64,000 nucleotides of DNA from NCBI GenBank assembly GCA_008638375.1, contig CM018051.1, positions 12,553,369 to 12,617,368 on the forward strand, in the 5' to 3' direction. The position numbers and the translations under genes are program-made. The stretch is from Nyssa sinensis (taxonomy: Eukaryota > Streptophyta > Magnoliopsida > Cornales > Nyssaceae). The notes beneath the pieces were generated by a model. The model did no database searches, was not told the DNA's origin, and saw nothing but the letters and a program-made list of their open reading frames with translations. Shown one piece after another: positions 48,361 to 59,250 of this stretch (position 1 is the stretch's first letter; every line of letters begins with the position of its first letter).

Positions 48361-49765
48361 CTTCATTTGAGAAAGAATAAAATAATAAAACATATACAAT
48401 AAATTATAAAACAAAATTAATATTTAAAGAATGTAATTTAATATTACTATATATATATATATATATAAACAAAACACAAATCAAAAACTTGTGATTCAAA
48501 ATAAGTTGAATTAGTCTTCGTTAGGAGCTTTGAATATTATTTTTTTCTATAAACAATAATTAGCATAAACAAACTACATCAAAGAAATACATGTACAAAA
48601 TATGAATTCATCTTATTAGTCTATATTAATTATCATGAAAAAAATAAAATTTCTTATCACTACTTAAATACATAAAAAAATTAATTACATATATATATAT
48701 ATAACGGTATATACAAAGGAGTGCTCCACTAATAGACACAATTTTGTTTTTTTCCTTTTGCTTCCAATAAAAATCCAAGTTATTCATCCAAAAAAATTTT
48801 ATGGTAGAAACAAAACAAATTTATGTATTGATAATAATTGAAAGTTTTTTTTTGCATTATGAGATATCAGTGAATGACTTTCATTTGGTATTTTTTGAAT
48901 GCTAATATCTTAATATTGTCACTTGCATTATTCTTTCAAAGCTTGAAATGACAAAACTTCATCAGATAATTTCTAATGAGTGAAGTTATAAAATCTTGTA
49001 GTCCTAATCAAGTTATGAATGTTCAGAGATAATTACATAAATTTATATCATTTTGTAAGTTTTGTTTAAGGTCCTAGATAATATTATTTATCAAAACAAT
49101 TATTTAAGTTGTTATTAGTTTAATAATTTAGTTCATACTAAAAAAGAACATGAACTTGTGAAAGTAATCACCATAAATTTTACCTGATTAGATTTACTAA
49201 TAAAGAAATAAGATTTTTTTTAATATGTATTCACAAAAATTTTAACAGAGAAACGTAATAAATTTTGTTAGTCATATGACTTGATTGAGATATGTTAATT
49301 TTAAGTACTATTTTATTTCAAAAAAAATTAAATAACAGGACAAATTTAAATTCATCCCACCTATATTTGACACTATTAATCCGAGTGAAATATAAATTTA
49401 ACTCGTTTATGATTTAATTCGTTTACAATTTGCTCAAATCCGTTCAACTCATCCATTTTGTCAGACCTAATGTAAATGAACGGATGGTACAGAATGGACA
49501 GGACAGTCCACGAAGTGGGTCCACAGGCCAGAGAGATAGGTATCACGGATGAGAGGATCAAATCAAAATACATTGACCCTGAGGCATCGGGAAACGAAAC
49601 TCACATTCTCTCTCTCTTCTGTGACAGTCTGACCCTCCGGGACCAAATTTAATTCGGTGGTAATCCTTTTATACCTAATCGAAAGGGCTATAAAGGCAAC
49701 TTACCTTTTTTTTGACAACCCATCACGTGCTACTACTAGGACGGATCCATCATTTTCCTTCCCAT
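48055..49765 (+). repeat. P block, copy 4, split by a hAT-like element
   Basis: The left piece (48055-48130) ends at acatactttatagaaagga. The right piece (49471-49765) resumes with atgaacggatggtacagaat. It is followed by poly-T and the Q block of the CNL-2 5' flank. Confidence 0.75.
48131..49470. mobile_element. hAT-like non-autonomous DNA element
   Basis: A 1340-base insertion interrupts P block 4, as shown by comparison with the uninterrupted copies at 44035 and 44380. Ends are imperfect inverted repeats (ttagatgtgacaaatg; complement of the right end ttaggtctgacaaaat). Subterminal repeats of aactcattcatt/aattcgt type also recur inverted at the right end. The TIR resembles hAT-type TAGxxxTGxCAAA. 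A clean 8-base target duplication is not visible. It contains (TA)n at 48321-48347 and 48449-48467 and no transposase ORF. Confidence 0.6.
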
Positions 49766-49770
49766 GCATT

Positions 49771-49804
<34 letters not shown>

Positions 49805-51700
49805 GGGGGTTTAGATTTCAAATTCTTTTAAACTAAATTAAATTGGCATTGCTTGATATATAGTTTTTTTTATAATACAACGAATGAAGTGTTTAAATGA
49901 ATAGTTGTTATACGATTCATGCACTTTGAAATCCTGCATTTGGATGGTTTGTTTTTCCATGGACGGACATTTGAGAAAATTGGTAAGAAAGTAGCAAAAT
50001 TGCAGTGGGTTCACCTTGAAGCGTTTGGAAACTGCAAGAATATATGATTACTTGTGGGAAATTTTAGAGATTAGAATGGTTACCTGCATTGATGTTGAGC
50101 CACGATTGAATTTTGCCATACTCAGTACATTGCTTTGGTTATTCTTTTGTAATTTTCTTGAGAGAAAAATCTAACTATTTTCTTAATATTAAAGTTTAAA
50201 AATATTCCAAGATATCAGAGTTTGAAAAACTGATCTAATGAATTTTCCAACAGTAACAGAGATGATGAGAAAAGTTTGGATCGGAATAATTGCAGTTTCT
50301 GTTTCTACTTCATACAGTTATTTTGCTCTAAAACTCAGATTGTGTTTCCACACTTGAGAATCAAAAAGACCCGAGAAAGGGACAGGAGGAGGTCCCATGA
50401 ACTCCAACAAGGCTTCAATTTTGAAATCTGCCGATCCAACTCCATGCATTTGTTAAAGATCTTCAAAAAACTTTTTGCCACAGTACAAATGACACAGAAT
50501 GCTTAAGTCTTCTTTTTCCACATGTGTAGTGTAAAATAATTAGTTTCAAAACCCCAACTTGCTGGTTGCCAACATTTTAAAGAGACAATAGTATTTTCTT
50601 CTTGAAATTCTTCATAACTTTGCTTGTTTTCTTAGGATATGTTAATTTTCTAACCCTACTAGTTCTCTCCTTTAATTTTATTTAACTTTTTGCAAGGGAA
50701 GAGACTGCAGTAACTGTATGTGAATTGAAACGTTCGAAACGTTTTTTTTTTTTTTTTAGTAAATCGAAACGAAACATTAATAAAATACTAAAATTCACAC
50801 GTTTTTATAAAAACAAAGTTATTTTCGTAGAAATATACCAAAACTAGTAAAAACATACCAAAATCATGAAAACATTTATTTAGTATTAGTAATACTTCTA
50901 AAAGTTAGTAAAAAATAATATTCATTTATTTTTTAAATGGAGAAGATTAAAAGATTAAAACTTAAAATTAGAAGAAATTTTTTTTTTCTCAAAAATAGTA
51001 GATAATGAAAAATAAAAATAGTAGAAATAAAATGTAGATAAATAATTTATTTTAATAGTTAGTTACTAATTATAATATGTTTAAATTACTTTATTTTTAC
51101 TTATCGTATTATATATAACTTATGTCAAATTGTCTAATCCGTAAATATTATACAATATACATTTATTATTTTATGATTTATAATAATTTTGTATAATTTA
51201 TAAAAAATATATAATAAAGTCATATTATATAAAAAATTAACTTTAAATCTTTTATACTAATTTTTAATAAGTAAATAGTTATTTGACATTAATGACAAAT
51301 TAACATTTATAATTTTTTTTTAATTTTATTCTAATATTTTCTTGTATGAATAGACATGTACCCTAAAATATTTTTAATTAATTATAATATTTATTTTTAT
51401 ATATTTATATATTTTATTTTATGTTTTTAAGTATTTTTATATAATTTAATTTTTTTTATTATTTTTACTATATTTTTGAAACATTTTTAAAATATATTTT
51501 TATTTTTTAGATGAGCGAAATAATATTACGAAACAAAATTTTGATTACCGGCCAAATAGCAAGTAAGAAACAAAGAAATTGGATTTCTTACTTGTAAGTC
51601 TCTTTATGCCTTACTGGTGACTCTTTTTACTTTTGCTTGTATTTTGGATACAGAGAATAGATACTTGAATTCACTACATTACTTCATCAACACATGTTTA
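49766..51700 (+). promoter_or_regulatory. Distal 5' flank of CNL-2 (Q and R blocks, then AT-rich DNA)
   Basis: The Q block (to 50127) and R block (50556-50730) are each duplicated farther upstream (44665-45015 and 46596-46780). 50730-51550 is very AT-rich with no ORF or recognisable element. The ORF at 50276-50506 lacks any known domain. Confidence 0.5.
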
Positions 51701-51712
51701 TTTGAAGTCTCT

Positions 51713-51719
51713 ATAAAAG
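51713..51719 (+). promoter_or_regulatory. Candidate TATA box of CNL-2
   Basis: ctcTATAAAAggc lies 167 bases before the CNL-2 ATG, in a less AT-rich context than the DNA further upstream. A transcription start about 30 bases downstream would put the in-frame ATG at 51733 at or before the transcript start, which supports 51886 as the real start. Confidence 0.6.
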
Positions 51720-51885
51720 GCTACATCCCTGGTTGTTTTGTACAAATTTCTCCAATGCCACTTTCCCACCATTTGTTTTGCACTTGCTTTTGTTCAAATC
51801 ATCTCATTTAGCACCTCAACTGCCACTTATTTTCTTGTTGTTTTGTTCAAATCTCCCCATCCCATTTGCTCGTCTCCTCAACAGC

Positions 51886-54453
51886 ATGGCTGAATCTTTT
51901 GCCTTCAGCATCGCAGAGAAAGTCTTGGGGAAACTAGGAGACTTTGTTCTCCAAGAAATATGCATGGCCTGCGGAATCAAACAAGACCTTGAGAAGATTA
52001 AAGACAACATAACAACCATCAAAGCCGTGCTCTTGGATGCGGAAAAGAAACGAAGTAGTAGCGAGCATCTAAGCTTGTGGTTGGAAAAAACAGAAGGCAT
52101 CCTTTATGGTGCAGATGATCTATTGGATGAATTTGAGTATGAAACTTTACGACAAAAAGTGGTCAATCGTGGAACCATTATGGAAAAGGTACGCCATTTC
52201 TTTTCATGTTCAAATCCAATTGTATTCCGTTTTAGAATGGCTCATGAAATAAAAGCCATTAAGGAAAGACTGAATGAGGCTAAAAGTGAAATGTCTCTAT
52301 TTGCTTTAACGTGCCAAGAGACTGAAGGGAGGGCCGTTTCTAGTGTAAGGGAAACCTGCTCCCTTTTAGATTCTCGTAATGTTATTGGTAGAGAGAATGA
52401 TAAAGAAAAGATTATAAATCTCTTGATGGGATCAAATGATCGTGAGAGTCTTTCTGTTATTCCCATAGTTGGAATAGGTGGTATGGGAAAGACCACACTT
52501 GCTACAATGGTGTACAACGAAAAAAAGGACAGTAAGGATTTTGAAGTAAGCAAGTGGGTGTGTGTGTCGGAGGATTTTATTGTAAAAAAGTTGATTGCTA
52601 ATATCGTTGATGTCACAGACTATGAAAAATTACAAATGGAAAGTTTGGTTGCTCTACTAGCACATACTTTGAATAATAAAAAATATTTGCTAGTCTTGGA
52701 TGATGTCTGGAATGACGATCCTAACGAATGGTCGAAGTTAAAAGGTTTCTTAGCAGGTGGTGCATATGGTAGCAAAATTATTGTGACTACACGTAGTCAA
52801 AAAGTTTCTTCTATCATGGGCACAACTGCTCCATACAACTTAGAAGGTCTTCCAAATAAAGATTGCTTATCTTTGTTCATTAAGTGTGCATTTGCGGAAG
52901 GGGAAGCTAAGCAATACCCAAATCTTGTAAAAATTGGGGAAGATATAGTGAAAAAGTGTAGGGGAGTTCCTCTGGCTATAAGAACCTTGGGATGCCTTCT
53001 GTACAAGAATACTGATGTACATGAGTGGTCCTTTGTGAGAGATAATGATATATGGAATTTAGGACAAAAGGAGAATGTTATTTTGCGTGCATTGAAATTG
53101 AGCTATGATCATTTGCCATCTCACTTGAAACAATGTTTTGCTTCCTGTTCGATCTTTCCGAAGGATTATGAATTTAATGGTGAGCAGTTGATATGCCTGT
53201 GGATGGCACAAGGACTGATTCAGTCACCTGACCAAAATTTAGAGTTGGAAGATATTGGGATGAGGTATGTCACTGAATTGTTGTCAAGATCTTTCTTTCA
53301 AGATTTTAGTGCCAACGGGCTTTGGTGTAATTTTAAAATGCATGATCTCATGCATGATCTTGCATTATCAGTGACCAGAAATGAGTGCTCAATTTTAAAT
53401 TCGAATAATCAAGAGATTTCTAAAAATGTTCGACATGTGTCATTCTGTAGTCTTGGTTTGATTGAAAATTTTCCAAATTTTCTTCTCCAACTAAAGAATT
53501 TGAGAACCATTCTCATGCCAGTTCAGTGGTGGCACGATATTAACAAATCTTTTGTTGATATGTGCGCATCAAGATTCAAGTGTTTGCGTGTGTTATATTT
53601 AAATGGTTGCCAATTTGAGGTATTACCAAGTTCCATTGGTGATTTAAAGCATCTAAGACTTCTAGACCTAACACACAACCGAATGATCACATCACTTCCA
53701 TATTCAATTTGTAAGTTGCACTGTTTGCAAACTTTAGGACTTTCTGGGTGTTGTCAACTTAAAGAGTTGCCCAGAAATATAGGGGACTTGATCAGCCTCA
53801 GGTGTATGATGCTAACCGCAGAAGAGACTCATTTTTCAAAGGAAAGAATGGGAAGCTTGACCTCTCTTCGGATTTTGCGAATTATTGGCTGTTCAGAACT
53901 TGTGAATGCTGAGGGGATGCAAAGCCTTGCTGCCCTTCGAACATTTGTCGTCTTTGCTTGTCCAAATCTAGTCTACTTGCCACTGAGATACCTAAGGGCG
54001 TTAGAGAATTTGGAAATTCTGGATTGTGAAAAACTGGATTTGATGATGATGGATGAACAGAGGAAGGAAAAAGACGTCCAATTAGGAGGAGGCTTGAGTC
54101 GTCTTCGATATCTTCACATTTTGAGAATACCACATTTGGAGACTTTGCCCCAGTGGCTTCAGGGGGCTTCTAAAACTCTTGAGGTCCTAAGGATTAGACA
54201 ATGTGACAACTTCACAACATTGCCAGAGTGGATGGCAAATTTCAAATCTCTTCAGAAACTTGAGATTGTATGTTGCGAGAAATTGACATCTTTGCCAGAA
54301 GGGATGCGTCACCTCACATCGCTCAAGGAAATTCACTTCGAAGGGATGGGAAGATCCCAATGGGACATACGAGAAGACTGGCACAAAATTTCTCATGTCC
54401 CTAACATTTATTTTGACGGTCAAGATTTGAAATCTATCTTCAATCAGGTATGA
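51886..54453 (+). CDS. CNL-2: CC-NBS-LRR disease resistance protein (RGA type), intact
   Basis: This is a cytosolic NLR immune receptor of 855 residues in a single open frame. The start at 51886 (MAESF) is chosen because CNL-1 and the family start this way; the frame is open further upstream to 51733, but those residues resemble no CC domain. Order: CC domain (1 to about 150) with EDVID-like DDLLDEF at 77-83, P-loop GIGGMGKTT at 196-204, kinase-2 LLVLDDVW at 268-275 (Trp typical of CNLs), RNBS-B SKIIVTTRS at 296-304, GVPLAI at 360-365, RNBS-D with CFASCSIFPKD about 417-427, MHD at 485-487 (KMHDLMHDLA), then irregular LRRs to the end, about 330 residues. All nucleotide-binding motifs are present, so it could be functional. 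The stop TGA is at 54451-54453. A GT donor lies within the last codons (54448), so splicing to 54943 would give NQVQ-stop instead of NQV-stop, one residue longer. It probably recognises a pathogen effector; which one cannot be told. Confidence 0.93.
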   Translation: MAESFAFSIAEKVLGKLGDFVLQEICMACGIKQDLEKIKDNITTIKAVLLDAEKKRSSSEHLSLWLEKTEGILYGADDLLDEFEYETLRQKVVNRGTIMEKVRHFFSCSNPIVFRFRMAHEIKAIKERLNEAKSEMSLFALTCQETEGRAVSSVRETCSLLDSRNVIGRENDKEKIINLLMGSNDRESLSVIPIVGIGGMGKTTLATMVYNEKKDSKDFEVSKWVCVSEDFIVKKLIANIVDVTDYEKLQMESLVALLAHTLNNKKYLLVLDDVWNDDPNEWSKLKGFLAGGAYGSKIIVTTRSQKVSSIMGTTAPYNLEGLPNKDCLSLFIKCAFAEGEAKQYPNLVKIGEDIVKKCRGVPLAIRTLGCLLYKNTDVHEWSFVRDNDIWNLGQKENVILRALKLSYDHLPSHLKQCFASCSIFPKDYEFNGEQLICLWMAQGLIQSPDQNLELEDIGMRYVTELLSRSFFQDFSANGLWCNFKMHDLMHDLALSVTRNECSILNSNNQEISKNVRHVSFCSLGLIENFPNFLLQLKNLRTILMPVQWWHDINKSFVDMCASRFKCLRVLYLNGCQFEVLPSSIGDLKHLRLLDLTHNRMITSLPYSICKLHCLQTLGLSGCCQLKELPRNIGDLISLRCMMLTAEETHFSKERMGSLTSLRILRIIGCSELVNAEGMQSLAALRTFVVFACPNLVYLPLRYLRALENLEILDCEKLDLMMMDEQRKEKDVQLGGGLSRLRYLHILRIPHLETLPQWLQGASKTLEVLRIRQCDNFTTLPEWMANFKSLQKLEIVCCEKLTSLPEGMRHLTSLKEIHFEGMGRSQWDIREDWHKISHVPNIYFDGQDLKSIFNQV

Positions 54454-54942
54454 AGAAATTTATCTACTGTAACTGTTTGATTAGTTGCTTTATATCATTG
54501 TTTGCCTTTAGTCTTATTTTTTGATTTACGAAATCAAAGCCAATTATTCATCATATTTATTCCATATAATTTGATTATGTATAATGGTGGATTTTGATCA
54601 GTTATAAATCTATTTTCTTGCTATTCATCTACATTATAAACTATTTTAATTTTGATAGTTGTTAGATCTCCGTGCGGCAACTGAAAATTTAAGTTAGGTT
54701 TGAGTCTATTTTTCAAGTTTTTAATTCTTGGGAATGCTTTATAATTATTTAAATCTCAACTAATAGAAGAATAGCCTTATAAAAAAATAAATTACCAGAT
54801 TACATGCTTATGTAATCATCTTGATGTGCAACAAATTTGATATTTTAAAAATAATAAAATTTGTTTTAGAGTTATATTTGAGTTTTTAATTTACAATTTA
54901 AATTTATTGTTAGTTTTCTAATTTTGTTATGACAATGGACAG
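54448..54942 (+). other. Probable intron at the 3' end of CNL-2
   Basis: Donor CAG|GTATGA at 54448 and acceptor GACAATGGACAG| at 54942 flank 495 AT-rich bases. Sequence after the acceptor (gtacaatgatagcactttag, agccttggagtgat) is similar to 32394 onward behind CNL-1, which supports a shared terminal exon that is almost entirely 3' UTR. Confidence 0.6.
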
Positions 54943-55862
54943 GTACAATGATAGCACTTTAGAGCCTTGGAGTGATACAATTGCTTGTTGGATTCTTCTA
55001 TGTTCAAATAGCTCGTCGTGAAGCTCCTCCTATTGATTTTTTTTTTTTCTGGTTTGGTTTTGTTATGATTGTTAAGTAATTATTTATTTGAGTTGTAATT
55101 TTCTTTTATTTGAGTTGTAATTTTCTTTTATTTTACTTTTTAACGTTCATGTGAAATCCTCTAGAATAATATATGGCATGTCGTATTTAGTAGACTTTTG
55201 TATTGAAGATTCTGTTGGGTTCACGGCTTAAAATTAGGTCTTATATATTTGTTGGCATATGTTTCAATTAAAACATATGTGGGATTGTAAGAACATGCAA
55301 GAAGATCGAATTTTTTTATCAAATTTATGTTATTTGAGTTTGGTTTAACTTGATGCATATAGTTTTGGAACATTTGTGGGATTGTAACAACACGAGGAAG
55401 ACAGCTAAATTTTTTTTATCAAACTCACGTTATTTGAGTTTGATTTAACCTGATGCATGCAGTTTTAGAAATTTGTTAAAATTGTAACTAAATATAAGAA
55501 TTCTTGATCAGGTGATGGCTAAAATGGGTGAATTTTGAAATTAAATGCTTAGGTTTAAACATACCTTCAATTACTAACTTTCATAATCATATTATTTAAA
55601 TTTTAATTTGATAACTAAATGTCTGAATTAGTCGGAGCACATCTCGATTAATTTTAGGATCTTGAAGTTAATGATCGGGTAAACCTTTAGTAGTTTTAAG
55701 AATGACTTAAACTCGAGACCTTGAACCTTGAATTTTAATGCTCAAGTTTTTGCAGCCCTGAGATGCAATTTTTACAAAAGTTTCTTATTTTGTTGCTTTC
55801 AATTTTTGGTAGGGAGATTGTTCTATATATATATATATATTCACTATATGTACTTCAATTAA
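54943..55862 (+). other. 3' UTR exon and downstream flank of CNL-2
   Basis: The terminal exon begins at 54943. Direct repeats occur at about 55076-55135 (ttatttgagttgtaattttctttt twice). A longer degenerate repeat lies at about 55266-55475 (acatttgtgggattgtaa…gttatttgagttt…acttgatgcat twice). No gene is recognised before the PXC3-like 3' flank starts at 55863. Confidence 0.5.
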
Positions 55863-56797
55863 CAAGAGGATCAAACTAAGTGTGCCGAAAATTTGACATT
55901 GTCACTTGAGGGCCAATGTTCAGTTAGATCGGATTTGTCTGTAATAAAATCATGTCATTTTTCACCATGACCCGAAAAAAAAAAAAACACAAAAAAGGCA
56001 GTTTTGGTTGTGTAAAAATTTTTGAACAGAAAAGGCTAAAACTGGTAACATTTCAAGATTAAGCGGTAAAGAAACTCATAATCTCGATTCAAACAATACT
56101 AGAATAGCCATACAAACCAGGTCCCAAGGTCTTGCCTACGTTCCAACCCCAAAAAATAACATTTGAAGTTCATTTTTTCATTTTCTTATCAACAATACAG
56201 AAAGGAACAAAGATAAAAGATAATATAACAGAGAGTAAAGAATGCAAAAAGTACTTCAAAATAGACACAGTAAGTGCAGAGATAACATAAAATAGTGCAA
56301 AGCACTCAAGAAGTGCTTCAAAATAGACACACCAAGTGCATCATGCATTACAGAAAAGGAACTATACAAACTTCACAAGATATGTAAAAAAAAAAAAAAA
56401 CTGGCATCTTGAGTACCTTCGCTATATTCATTACCGTGGAACTTTAGACAGTATTTATGACTGATTGAGATGCATATATATCCAGAAACCAGCCAACTCA
56501 ATCATACAATTATGGACTTTACATATAACAGAAACTCAATAATCCTTATTGTTGGACCCTCCTTCCATAATTAACCTATACCAAATTCTGTTTTGAACCT
56601 GATAAATATTACAAGGAACAGTTTCTCATGATCCCTTTGAAAGAAATCTGAGAATCATAGCCCACCCCGAGTAACATAAATGACTCCATCACCTTTGTCG
56701 AGTGTCGATGCCCATTTTAACTGAGACTAGTTGAAAATGGTACAAATAGTCTCCCACGGATTGAGAAATGTGAAAAAGTCAAATGATGTAATCTCTA
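55863..56797 (-). other. 3' flank and probable 3' UTR of PXC3-like copy 2
   Basis: Close similarity to window positions 1-930 over its whole length. No coding sequence. Confidence 0.75.
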
Positions 56798-57740
56798 CTA
56801 GTTTTGTGTTATATCTTGAAGCATTTCCACCACCTTTTTCATCTTGGGCCGTTTGGCTGGAGTGGTGTCGGTGCAGAGTAATGCAACCTTTAAAGCTGAA
56901 AGCATTTCTTTTCTCCAAGTGAAAGAGAGAGTGCTAAGTCTTGCATCGAGTATCTGCTCCGGGGTCTCCCCTCTTGCTAGCGCACTATGAACCCATTTCA
57001 CCAAATCTATCCCTTCACCAAATGCCTCATCAACTGGTAACTGGGTTGTAAGGATCCCAAGCAAAACAACCCCATAACTATAAACATTTCCCCGTGCTGT
57101 AACTTGCATTGTATATGCATATTCTGTTAAATAATCAACAATAAAACATTAAAAAGCATGAGTAACAAAATATTTGAAGCAAAAATCCCTAATCATCTTG
57201 TTGTGGTGATGAATTATGGTTCTGTCCATGGATTTCAATCTCTTCACTGATAAAGTCATCCCAGATGGCATAACCACCTTGTAGATGGTGCTGAAAGTTC
57301 CACCGCTAAGTTTATTTGATTCCTTCAGTGTTGCTTTGACAACAACATCAAAATCTATTGCTTGTCTAAGATTTTCAACAAAGACATTCCCTGTTATTAT
57401 CATTGGCTGGTTATCAGTTTTATCATCGGTAATTTCTGCAACTTTGGCAGATTTTTCTCGTCTCTCCCTCATCATAAACAGCAGAACAATCACCGTTACA
57501 GATACAAAAACCACTAAACCAGAAGCAATTACAGCTAATATGATCCTGTAAGAAACCCTGTGGTGGAGATTCTTGCTGTCAGCACCTTTAGAATTTACAC
57601 ATGAAGCAATTAATGGCTTTCCACAAAGCCCTTTATTTCCCCAAAAACTTGAGTTTGGGCTATTTTGGAATGGCACAAAGGTAGGCATTGGGCCAGTAAA
57701 CAGATTATTTGAGAAGTTAACTTCTATCAAACTTAGCATG

Positions 57741-58148
57741 TGATGCGGAACGAAAACGTGGAAGGAGAATCGAACACGTCGAATTCCTTAAGGAACAAAT
57801 AACATGGGGACTCCTCACCCAACGAGAGAAAATAATTCTCCAAAATTCGTAATTGAATTAATATTGATAAAAAACTACTCATAAAGACCTATTACAACAT
57901 ATTTATAGTGCTAAAACACTACTACTTTGACTAGGAAACCAAAACTCTTATTTTTATACTAATCCTACTACAATAAAGACTAGTAAGTCAAATAGGAAAC
58001 TACTAATTCCTATATTTTCTATACTAATCCAAATAAAATTAGGAAACTAAAAAAATTATGAATAAATTAAAATAAAAAACTAAACAATCCTAATACAACT
58101 CTAAAACAACTTTTCATATTTTTAAGGTATCAAATCTGTCCTACATCA
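57741..58148 (-). repeat. 3' LTR of the non-autonomous element
   Basis: TGATGCGGAACG to CCTACATCA, 408 bases. The next bases (gtctctcccacttgaaaac; purine-rich on the minus strand) are a plausible polypurine tract. A few substitutions separate it from the right LTR, so the insertion is not very recent. Confidence 0.9.
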
Positions 58149-58259
58149 GTCTCTCCCACTTGAAAACAACTCAACCTCGAGTTGACTGGATGTATGCAAC
58201 CTCGAAGTCGTCCATAATCGAGTAATAATAATTGAATCTTTTGAAGAATAATTAAATAT

Positions 58260-58703
58260 TCAAGGAGTTCGTCTACCATATTTTCCATGAAGTCGGTAAT
58301 TTTTAGGCCTTTTTTCTGATGATAATAATACCCTAGTAATGAAACAAAAATTTTCTTCTTGTACAACAATTTCAATTTTACTATAAGTAGTAGAATCATC
58401 TTTCACGAACTCAGGTTCAACTTCATCATCTTTAGTGTTGACAACTTCAATGGAATTTTCTTGGTCAACTTCTTCTTTATCAGCTGCACCAACTGTTTCA
58501 ACAAGGTCAATAGAAATAAATTCAACTTTATTTTCTATTAACTCTTTGTGATATTCTTCAACGCATGGAAGACTTTGATCTTCGCTTTCTATGACAAGAG
58601 AGTCTTCTATAAGGATGTTGACTTCTTTCAGTGATTCAGTATTTGGAACCTTATTAGTTGAAATCGCCTTCACTATTTCAGATTTTTCTTGGTGCTTTCT
58701 CAT
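58260..58703 (-). CDS. Unrecognised acidic ORF in the non-autonomous element
   Basis: A 147-residue minus-strand ORF, very rich in Glu, Asp, Val and Ser, with no cysteine cluster or known motif. It lies between the gag fragment and the left LTR, where gypsy elements would carry gag-pol. It may be a decayed linker region of gag. Function not known; coding status is uncertain. Confidence 0.35.
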   Translation of the reverse strand: MRKHQEKSEIVKAISTNKVPNTESLKEVNILIEDSLVIESEDQSLPCVEEYHKELIENKVEFISIDLVETVGAADKEEVDQENSIEVVNTKDDEVEPEFVKDDSTTYSKIEIVVQEENFCFITRVLLSSEKRPKNYRLHGKYGRRTP

Positions 58704-58837
58704 GTTGGCTTGTATGTATCTTCTAAAATCTGCAAATAATTTCTTGGCAAAAATCTATTCATAAGCAGTTTCATCATTCTTGGACACGAACGAATACATC
58801 TTTTTCTTTGTAGTTGTCTATGCCTCTGTAAGTCAAG

Positions 58838-59218
58838 TCACCATCTTTTCGCGAATCCAATGAGTTTAGCTTCAGCCCAAAAATATTCTTTTTCTTCTAA
58901 CAGTCTTAAATCACAACGACAATCATCTAAATCATATATCCAATCAAGAAAGTTTTCAAAATAAAAGTTACCATTAAAATATAGAAGTCTTTCGTAATTG
59001 CGAATAGCTCTGTCTTCAGGTTGACCTCGGTAATTCCTCCGATTATCCCGGAGTATGGCTTCAGCATCTTCCTCATCCTCACTTAGGTTATTCTCATAGG
59101 TTAGCTGTCTATGTGGAATCTCTGGATGGCGTTCACGAACAACTTCAGCCCTAGTAACCATATTTTTCTCACAGTTACCGCCATCAAGGATGTCGCCCTC
59201 GTTCCGTGCGTTCGCCAT
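58838..59218 (-). CDS. gag N-terminal fragment of the non-autonomous element
   Basis: A 126-residue minus-strand ORF starts 32 bases inside the primer-binding-site side. It is hydrophilic at the N-terminus, with an acidic stretch (NLSEDEEDAEAIL), and then has a Ty3-type gag pattern (FNGNFYFENFLDWIYDLD … EEKEYFWAEAKLIGFAKRW). It ends where gag normally continues (WW…). It could be a product that helps packaging, or just a remnant. No zinc knuckle is seen. Confidence 0.6.
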   Translation of the reverse strand: MANARNEGDILDGGNCEKNMVTRAEVVRERHPEIPHRQLTYENNLSEDEEDAEAILRDNRRNYRGQPEDRAIRNYERLLYFNGNFYFENFLDWIYDLDDCRCDLRLLEEKEYFWAEAKLIGFAKRW

Positions 59219-59250
59219 TTAAACAGGATTAAGCCTGCTTTGATACCAAA

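Larger units (their letters stand above)
45026..50127. repeat. Tandem segmental duplication upstream of CNL-2, unit 2
   Basis: This second copy of the unit at 40882-45015 is longer. It keeps a full P block at 46232 and an additional R block (46596-46780), and it contains a 1.34 kb hAT-like insertion (48131-49470). It lacks most of inverted-repeat arm B and has only one copy of the 301-base segment. Confidence 0.75.

Noticed and set aside
51733..51885. Upstream in-frame ATG at 51733 as the start of CNL-2
   Set aside because: The 51 extra residues do not resemble a CC domain. CNL-1 also starts at MAESF, and a TATA box at 51713 puts 51733 at or before the likely transcript start.
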